In this document: positions 57,201-64,000 of the stretch, one piece after another
How positions within the stretch are numbered: position 1 is the stretch's first letter
Layout of the letters: every line of letters begins with the position of its first letter
DNA from: Salmonella enterica subsp. arizonae
GTDB lineage: Bacteria; Pseudomonadota; Gammaproteobacteria; Enterobacterales; Enterobacteriaceae
NCBI RefSeq assembly: GCF_008692845.1
Contig: NZ_VXJW01000004.1
Coordinates: 248,001-312,000 of the forward strand
DNA length: 64,000 nucleotides
Reading direction: 5' to 3'
The notes under the pieces: model-generated
Databases searched by the model: none
The model's input: only the letters and a program-made list of their open reading frames with translations
Told to the model about the DNA's origin: nothing
Translations under genes and position numbers: made by a program

Positions 57201-58694
57201 GTCAACCCGAAAGCGATGATCTCCGTAAAGCTGGTCTCAGAACCGGGCGTCGGCACCATCGCGACCGGTGTGGCGAAAGCCTATGCGGATCTTATCACCA
57301 TCGCCGGTTACGACGGCGGCACTGGCGCCAGCCCGCTGTCATCGGTGAAATACGCAGGTTGTCCGTGGGAACTTGGCTTGGTGGAAACCCAGCAGGCGCT
57401 GGTCGCTAACGGGCTACGTCACAAAATTCGTTTGCAAGTGGACGGCGGCCTGAAAACCGGCGTCGACATCATTAAAGCGGCGATTCTCGGCGCGGAAAGT
57501 TTCGGCTTCGGCACCGGCCCGATGGTGGCGCTGGGCTGTAAATACCTGCGTATCTGCCATCTGAACAACTGCGCAACCGGCGTCGCGACGCAGGATGAAA
57601 AATTGCGTAAGAACCACTATCACGGTCTGCCGTTCAAAGTGACCAATTACTTTGAATTTATCGCCCACGAAGTGCGTGAGTTAATGGCTGAACTGGGCGT
57701 CACCCGCCTGGTCGATCTGATTGGCCGCACCGACCTGCTCAAGGAACTGGACGGATTTACCGCTAAACAGCAGAAGCTGGCGCTGTCTCGTCTGCTGGAA
57801 ACTGCTGAACCTCATCCAGGCAAAGCGCTGTACTGCACCGAGAATAACCCGCCGTTTGATAACGGCGTGCTGAATGCGCAACTGTTGCAGCAGGCAAAGC
57901 CATTTGTCGATGCGCGCCAGAGCAAAACCTTCTGGTTCGATATTCGCAACACCGATCGTTCTGTCGGCGCGTCGCTGTCCGGTTATATCGCACAGACGCA
58001 CGGCGATCAGGGGCTGGCCGCCGATCCGATTAAAGCGTACTTCAGCGGTACCGCAGGCCAGAGCTTTGGCGTGTGGAACGCGGGCGGCGTGGAGCTATAT
58101 CTGACCGGCGATGCCAACGACTATGTCGGTAAAGGCATGGCGGGCGGTCTGATCGCCATCAAACCACCGGTAGGCTCAGCGTTCCTCAGCCATAAAGCCA
58201 GTATCATTGGCAATACCTGTCTGTACGGGGCGACCGGTGGTCGTCTGTATGCGGCAGGCCGCGCGGGCGAGCGTTTCGGCGTGCGTAACTCCGGGGCGAT
58301 TACCGTCGTAGAAGGCATCGGCGACAACGGCTGTGAATACATGACCGGCGGTATCGTCTGCGTGCTGGGTAAAACCGGCGTTAACTTTGGCGCGGGGATG
58401 ACCGGCGGCTTCGCCTACGTGCTGGACGAAGACGGCGAATTCCGTAAACGCGTAAACCCGGAACTGGTGGAAGTGCTGGACGTCGACTCACTGGCTATCC
58501 ACGAAGAACATCTGCGCGGCCTGATCACCGAGCACGTACAGCATACTGGTTCGCCGCGCGGCGAAGAGATCCTGTCCAGATGGTCAAGTTTCTCAACCCA
58601 ATTCGCGTTAGTTAAGCCAAAGTCCAGCGATGTCAAAGCCCTGCTGGGCCACCGTAGTCGTAGCGCGGCAGAATTGCGCGTGCAGGCGCAGTAA
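54234..58694 (+). CDS. gltB: Glutamate synthase (NADPH) large subunit
   Basis: The product has 1486 residues from ATG 54234, with GGGGAGG upstream. A propeptide of 11 residues precedes the catalytic Cys12 ([10 protein letters not shown]), which must become the N-terminal nucleophile of the amidotransferase domain. Then follow the central domain, the FMN-binding synthase domain, the 3Fe-4S cysteines in [12 protein letters not shown], and a C-terminal beta-helix (GXXGXXG-rich). It makes two glutamates from glutamine and 2-oxoglutarate with GltD. Confidence 0.97.
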   Translation: MLYDKSLEKDNCGFGLIAHIEGEPSHKVVRTAIHALARMQHRGAILADGKTGDGCGLLLQKPDRFFRIVAQEHGWRLAKNYAVGMIFLNKDPEMAAASRHIVEEELQQETLSIVGWRDVPTNEGVLGEIAISSLPRIEQIFVNAPAGWRPRDMERRLFIARRRIEKRLQDDKDFYVCSLSNLVNIYKGLCMPADLPRFYLDLADLRLESAICLFHQRFSTNTVPRWPLAQPFRYLAHNGEINTITGNRQWARARTYKFQTPLIPDLQSAAPFVNETGSDSSSLDNMLELLLAGGMDIIRAMRLLVPPAWQNNPDMDPDLRAFFDFNSMHMEPWDGPAGIVMSDGRFAACNLDRNGLRPARYVITKDKLITCASEVGIWDYQPDEVVEKGRVGPGELMVIDTRGGRILHSAETDDDLKSRHPYKAWMEKNVRRLVPFEDLPDEEVGSRELDDDLLASYQKQFNYSAEELDSVIRVLGENGQEAVGSMGDDTPFAVLSSQPRIIYDYFRQQFAQVTNPPIDPLREAHVMSLATSIGREMNVFCEAEGQAHRLSFKSPILLYSDFKQLTTMAEHHYRADRLDITFDVTETTLDATVKALCDKAEQMVRNGTVLLVLSDRNIGRNRLPVPAPMAVGAVQTRLVEQSLRCDANIIVETASARDPHHFAVLLGFGATAIYPYLAYETLGRLIDTQAIAKNYRTVMQNYRNGINKGLYKIMSKMGISTIASYRCSKLFEAVGLHDDVVNLCFQGVVSRIGGASFDDFQQDLLNLSKRAWLARKPISPGGLLKYVHGGEYHAYNPDVVRTLQQAVQSGEYRDYQQYARLVNERPAATLRDLLAINPNGDAVAIDEVEPASELFKRFDTAAMSIGALSPEAHEALAEAMNCLGGNSNSGEGGEDPARYGTNKVSRIKQVASGRFGVTPAYLVNADVIQIKVAQGAKPGEGGQLPGDKVTPYIAKLRYSVPGVTLISPPPHHDIYSIEDLAQLIFDLKQVNPKAMISVKLVSEPGVGTIATGVAKAYADLITIAGYDGGTGASPLSSVKYAGCPWELGLVETQQALVANGLRHKIRLQVDGGLKTGVDIIKAAILGAESFGFGTGPMVALGCKYLRICHLNNCATGVATQDEKLRKNHYHGLPFKVTNYFEFIAHEVRELMAELGVTRLVDLIGRTDLLKELDGFTAKQQKLALSRLLETAEPHPGKALYCTENNPPFDNGVLNAQLLQQAKPFVDARQSKTFWFDIRNTDRSVGASLSGYIAQTHGDQGLAADPIKAYFSGTAGQSFGVWNAGGVELYLTGDANDYVGKGMAGGLIAIKPPVGSAFLSHKASIIGNTCLYGATGGRLYAAGRAGERFGVRNSGAITVVEGIGDNGCEYMTGGIVCVLGKTGVNFGAGMTGGFAYVLDEDGEFRKRVNPELVEVLDVDSLAIHEEHLRGLITEHVQHTGSPRGEEILSRWSSFSTQFALVKPKSSDVKALLGHRSRSAAELRVQAQ

Positions 58695-60122
<1,428 letters not shown>

Positions 60123-60329
60123 CCCTTCCGGCCCCCCGGTTGATGCCTTGTGCTGATGACTGGGGAGCCGATATTCCTCTCCTCAACATCTCTCCTGCCG
60201 GTTCTGGAAACCCGCTCGTAAATCGAGATGTAATGCCATGTAAAATCCGTTCATGAATTGATCCGTTTATGCCTAAAGCGTATTGATAGCGTTCTAATTT
60301 CACAATGAAACTATCACGTAAGGGATGAC

Positions 60330-61402
60330 ATGACGAATCCAACTTTAGCGCCACAGTCTGATGAATATCAGCAAATTCATGACGGCATTATTCGCCTGGT
60401 CGATACGGCACGTACCGAGACCGTGCGCAGCATCAATGCCATTATGACTGCCACTTACTGGGAAATTGGCCGACGCATTGTCGAATTTGAACAGGGGGGA
60501 GAAGCGCGAGCGGCCTATGGTACTCAGCTTATCGAACGATTATCGGTAGATTTAAGTCAGCGCTATAAGCGCGGTTTTTCCACCAGAAACCTATGGCAAA
60601 TTCGTACATTTTATCTTTTTTTCAACATATTGAAATTCCGCAGACACTGTCTGCGGAATCTTCAAATCTCATACCGCTCGCCAAAACATTCCCTCTTCCC
60701 TGGTCAGCTTATGTGCGTCTGCTGTCGGTGAAAGATAACGATGCCCGCACTTTTTACGAGAAAGAGACGCTACGTAACGGCTGGTCCGTACGGCAGCTCG
60801 ACAGGCAAATCGCCACTCAATTTTACGAACGGACACTGCTGTCATCTGACAAATTGTCCATGCTGCAGCAGGACGCGCCCGCCGTCCCTGAGGGCTTACC
60901 CGAGCATTCTCTTCGCGATCCTTTTATTCTGGAATTTCTCGATCTAAAGGATGAGTATTCGGAATCTGACCTTGAAGAAGCACTGCTCAACCACCTGATG
61001 GACTTTATGCTGGAACTGGGCGACGATTTCGCCTTCGTGGGGCGTCAGCGCCGCTTACGGATTGACGATAGCTGGTTCCGCATTGATCTTCTATTTTTCC
61101 ACCGCAAATTGCGCTGCCTGTTGGTGGTTGACCTGAAAGTAGGCAAATTCAGCTATAGCGATGCCGGGCAAATGAATATGTACCTGAACTATGCAAAAGA
61201 ACACTGGACGATGCCGGGAGAAAACCCGCCCGTGGGATTGATTCTGTGTGCAGAAAAAGGCGCTGGCGAAGCTTACTATGCCCTGAACGGCTTGCCGAAT
61301 ACCGTGATGGCGAGTGAATACAAAGTGCAGCTACCTGATGAAAAGCTGCTGGCTGATGAACTTGTGCGCTCACAAAACCTGTTGGAGACGCGCAAATCAT
61401 GA
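60330..61402 (+). pseudogene. YhcG-like PDDEXK nuclease (DUF1016), broken by a frameshift
   Basis: Two overlapping frames make one protein. The first (60330 onward) gives the DUF1016 N-terminal domain: IMTATYWEIGRRIVEFEQ and YGTQLIERLSVDLSQRYKRGFSTRNLW. After FYLFF the protein must continue as QHIEIPQTLSAES in another frame (open from 60593 to 61402), which holds the PD-(D/E)xK-like core FRIDLLFFHRKLRCLLVVDLKVGKF. The break is at a T7 run (60616-60622); eight T residues would restore the frame. YhcG family members are candidate nucleases; function unproven. Confidence 0.85.
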
Positions 61403-61547
61403 TGCCAGAGGCCGCCAGATTATCTTCAAATAACTTAGATATCGCCTTTCGACGACGCCCTATGTAAATCCGTACGTAAACGTTTGCATTCACCAAAAAA
61501 ATGTATATCATGCGGCGGATTTTTTGGCCAAATTTCAAGGAGGCGTT
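61403..61547 (+). promoter_or_regulatory. codBA promoter region
   Basis: This 145-bp gap holds a PurR box, an AT-rich stretch with a TATATC hexamer at 61504-61509 as a possible -10, and the codB ribosome site AAGGAGG. I see no gene in it. Confidence 0.6.
61474..61489. promoter_or_regulatory. PurR operator of codBA
   Basis: ACGTAAACGTTTGCAT matches the PurR consensus ACGCAAACGTTTGCGT at 14 of 16 positions, 59 bp before the codB start. In E. coli PurR and Nac control codBA. Confidence 0.85.
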
Positions 61548-62798
61548 GTGTCGCAAGACAACAATTATAGCCAGGGGCCAGTTCCCCAGGCCGCGCGGAA
61601 AGGCGTGATTCCACTGACGTTTGTCATGCTGGGTTTAACGTTTTTTTCCGCCAGTATGTGGACCGGAGGGACGCTCGGCACCGGCCTTTCCTATCAAGAT
61701 TTCTTTCTGGCTGTTCTCTTCGGTAATCTCCTTCTCGGTATCTACACTGCATTTCTTGGCTATATCGGCGCAAAAACTGGACTCTCAACCCACCTTCTTG
61801 CTCGTTACTCCTTTGGCGTTAAAGGTTCATGGCTTCCCTCGCTGCTATTGGGCGGTACTCAAGTGGGCTGGTTTGGCGTTGGCGTAGCAATGTTTTCCAT
61901 TCCGGTCAGTAAAGCAACGGGGATTGATGCCAATATCCTGATTGCCGTTTCGGGCCTGCTGATGACCCTGACCATCTTTTTCGGCATCTCGGCGCTGACT
62001 ATTTTGTCTATTATTGCCGTGCCCGCCATTGTCATTCTGGGTAGCTACTCCGTCTGGCTGGCCGTCAGCGGCGTGGGCGGGCTGGAACATTTAAAGACAA
62101 TAGTGCCGCAGACGCCGCTTGATTTTTCAAGCGCGCTGGCGCTGGTGGTGGGATCGTTTATCAGCGCTGGTACGCTGACCGCCGACTTCGTCCGCTTCGG
62201 GCGTCATGCCAAAAGCGCCGTACTGATTGCGATGGTCGCTTTTTTCCTCGGCAACTCGCTGATGTTTATCTTTGGCGCGGCAGGCGCTGCCGCCGTCGGC
62301 CAGGCGGATATCTCTGACGTCATGATAGCGCAGGGATTGCTGTTGCCCGCGATTGTGGTTCTCGGCCTGAATATCTGGACCACCAACGACAACGCGTTGT
62401 ACGCATCGGGTCTGGGTTTCGCCAATATTACCGGTCTTTCCAGCCGCACGCTGTCGGTGGTTAACGGTATTATCGGTACCGTGTGCGCGTTATGGCTTTA
62501 CAATAATTTTGTTGGCTGGCTGACGTTTCTGTCATCCGCGATCCCGCCCATCGGCGGGGTGATTATTGCCGACTATCTGTTGAACCGCCGCCGCTATGCC
62601 GACTTTAACACCGCGCGCTTTATTCCCGTTAACTGGATTGCTATTCTTTCCGTTGCGTCAGGCATCGCCGCCGGACATTATGTTCCTGGTATTGTGCCCG
62701 TCAATGCCGTACTCGGCGGCGTTTTCAGCTATATCCTGTTGAATCCACTTTGCAACCGCAGCTTTGCTAAATCCCCGGAGATCGGCCATGCAGAATAA
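61548..62798 (+). CDS. codB: CodB, cytosine permease
   Basis: The product has 416 residues and about 12 membrane helices of the nucleobase:cation symporter-1 family; the conserved [27 protein letters not shown] and [17 protein letters not shown] segments are intact. It takes up cytosine. I start at GTG 61548 (reads [11 protein letters not shown]) behind AAGGAGG, as in E. coli; an ATG at 61524 is unlikely. It overlaps codA by 11 bp. Confidence 0.95.
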   Translation: MSQDNNYSQGPVPQAARKGVIPLTFVMLGLTFFSASMWTGGTLGTGLSYQDFFLAVLFGNLLLGIYTAFLGYIGAKTGLSTHLLARYSFGVKGSWLPSLLLGGTQVGWFGVGVAMFSIPVSKATGIDANILIAVSGLLMTLTIFFGISALTILSIIAVPAIVILGSYSVWLAVSGVGGLEHLKTIVPQTPLDFSSALALVVGSFISAGTLTADFVRFGRHAKSAVLIAMVAFFLGNSLMFIFGAAGAAAVGQADISDVMIAQGLLLPAIVVLGLNIWTTNDNALYASGLGFANITGLSSRTLSVVNGIIGTVCALWLYNNFVGWLTFLSSAIPPIGGVIIADYLLNRRRYADFNTARFIPVNWIAILSVASGIAAGHYVPGIVPVNAVLGGVFSYILLNPLCNRSFAKSPEIGHAE

Positions 62799-64000
62799 TT
62801 CCCTCACCATCCGTCAGGCGCGCCTGCAGGGGCGCGAAGGATTGTGGCAGCTCACGATTGAAAACGGTCGCTTTCGTCGTATTGAACCGCAGGAAACAGC
62901 CCCGTTAGCGCAAGGCGAAGCGCTGGATGCCGAAAGTGGGCTGCTCATCCCGCCGTTTGTTGAGCCGCATATTCACCTCGACACCACGCAGACCGCAGGC
63001 GAACCAAGCTGGAATCAGTCAGGGACTCTGTTTGAAGGAATTGAACGCTGGGCCGAGCGTAAAGCGATGCTTACCCACGAAGACGTAAAGTCTCGCGCGA
63101 TGCAAACCCTCAAGTGGCAGATGGCTAACGGCATCCAGTACGTTCGTACCCATGTTGACGTTTCCGACCCAACGCTTACCGCGCTGAAAGCAATGCTGGA
63201 AGTGAAGCAGGAGGTCGCTCCGTGGGTGGATATGCAAATCGTGGCGTTTCCCCAGGAGGGCATCCTCTCTTATCCCAACGGCGAAGCGCTGTTAGAAGAG
63301 GCCCTACGTTTAGGGGCCGACGTCATTGGCGCGATTCCCCACTTCGAATTTACGCGTGAATATGGCGTTGAATCACTGCATAAAATTTTCGCCCTGGCAC
63401 AGAAATACGACAGGCTGATCGATGTCCACTGTGATGAAATTGATGATGAGCAATCGCGCTTTGTTGAAACCGTCGCGGCTCTGGCTCATCGCGACGCAAT
63501 GGGCGCACGCGTCACCGCCAGCCATACCACCGCAATGCACTCCTATAACGGCGCCTACGCTTCACGCCTGTTCCGCCTGTTGAAGATGTCAGGGATAAAC
63601 TTTGTTGCTAACCCGCTGGTGAACATTCACTTGCAAGGACGGTTTGACACCTACCCTAAGCGCCGCGGCGTAACACGCGTTAAAGAGATGCTGGAGGCGG
63701 GCATTAACGTCTGCTTTGGACATGATGACGTTTTCGATCCGTGGTATCCGTTGGGCACCGCCAATATGCTGCAGGTGCTACACATGGGGTTACACGTTTG
63801 CCAACTGATGGGATACGGGCAAATCAATGATGGGCTGAATCTGATCACCACCCACAGCGCGAAAACTCTGCATTTACAGGACTACGGCCTGAGCGTTGGG
63901 AATTCTGCAAACCTGGTTATCTTACCGGCAGAAAATGGATTCGACGCGGTTCGTCGCCAGACGTCTGCCCGTTACTCGATTCGCCACGGGCGGATTATTG
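62788..64000 (+). CDS. codA: CodA, cytosine deaminase (3' end outside window)
   Basis: The frame opens with ATG 62788 and runs off the window after 404 complete codons; E. coli CodA has 427. It is an amidohydrolase: metal ligands His61 and His63 in [17 protein letters not shown] (third His and the catalytic Glu), [11 protein letters not shown] and [10 protein letters not shown] (Asp near 313). It deaminates cytosine to uracil. It overlaps codB and forms the salvage operon codBA. Confidence 0.96.
   Translation, partial: MQNNSLTIRQARLQGREGLWQLTIENGRFRRIEPQETAPLAQGEALDAESGLLIPPFVEPHIHLDTTQTAGEPSWNQSGTLFEGIERWAERKAMLTHEDVKSRAMQTLKWQMANGIQYVRTHVDVSDPTLTALKAMLEVKQEVAPWVDMQIVAFPQEGILSYPNGEALLEEALRLGADVIGAIPHFEFTREYGVESLHKIFALAQKYDRLIDVHCDEIDDEQSRFVETVAALAHRDAMGARVTASHTTAMHSYNGAYASRLFRLLKMSGINFVANPLVNIHLQGRFDTYPKRRGVTRVKEMLEAGINVCFGHDDVFDPWYPLGTANMLQVLHMGLHVCQLMGYGQINDGLNLITTHSAKTLHLQDYGLSVGNSANLVILPAENGFDAVRRQTSARYSIRHGRII

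Noticed and set aside
60123-60329. Terminator, gltF remnant or sRNA after gltD
   Set aside because: I saw no hairpin with a T-run and no readable gene in these 207 bp; it appears empty apart from the promoter of the next gene.
60330-61402. YhcG-like gene as part of a toxin or defence island
   Set aside because: It stands alone, with no partner, integrase or restriction gene nearby; housekeeping operons flank it.

Overview
The window is enterobacterial core chromosome. Gene order, protein lengths and near-identity of many products to Escherichia coli K-12 place it in the Enterobacteriaceae. A 500-residue NusA, an 893-residue IF2 and codBA lying directly beyond gltBD fit Salmonella enterica best; the species call is an inference from recalled genome layouts. 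There is no phage, IS element, CRISPR array or pathogenicity island. The accessory or decaying parts are a frameshifted yhcG-type nuclease gene between gltD and codB, and several REP/BIME repeats.

Layout. 1-5.7 kb: the edge of yraR, then yhbO, yhbP, yhbQ, yhbS, the ubiquinone genes ubiT/ubiU/ubiV and the monooxygenase yhbW. 5.8-19.6 kb, minus strand: mtr, deaD with the small gene yrbN, nlpI, then the expression operon metY-rimP-nusA-infB-rbfA-truB-rpsO-pnp (written here in transcription order) with strong promoters, an RNase III-type hairpin and several terminators. 19.6-21.5 kb: argG with ARG boxes, then the tRNA-Leu gene leuU. 21.5-34.5 kb: secG, glmM, folP, ftsH, rlmE (minus); yhbY (plus); greA (minus); dacB (plus); obgE, yhbE, rpmA, rplU (minus); ispB and sfsB (plus). 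34.6-45.6 kb: the envelope block, with murA, ibaG and mlaBCDEF (minus), then yrbG, kdsD, kdsC, lptCAB and rpoN (plus). 45.6-48.5 kb: hpf, ptsN, rapZ, npr (nitrogen phosphotransferase and GlcN-6-P sensing) and yrbL. 48.6-53.6 kb, minus: mtgA, elbB, arcB, yhcC, with the sRNA gene arcZ antisense-side next to arcB. 53.6-64 kb, plus: a 670-bp regulatory region, gltB, gltD, the broken yhcG-like gene, codB and the start of codA.

The genes fall into cooperating sets: translation and RNA turnover (nusA, infB, rbfA, truB, rimP, rpsO, pnp, deaD, obgE, rlmE, yhbY, hpf, rplU/rpmA); envelope building (glmM, murA, dacB, mtgA, kdsC/D, lptABC, mla); and nitrogen and arginine control (argG, rpoN, ptsN/npr/rapZ, gltBD, codBA).

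The observations most worth checking are: (i) an out-of-frame leader ORF ending one base before gltB, where E. coli is annotated with an in-frame N-terminal extension; (ii) a T7 tract that breaks the yhcG-like gene by exactly one base; (iii) a 19-bp copy of the 3' end of leuU lying in the metY promoter region, so that direct repeats flank argG; (iv) a perfect 17-bp-arm inverted repeat between PhoP/PmrA-like boxes and the yrbL start; (v) a terminator plus BIME inside the infB-rbfA junction. I found no convincing wholly new multi-gene system.
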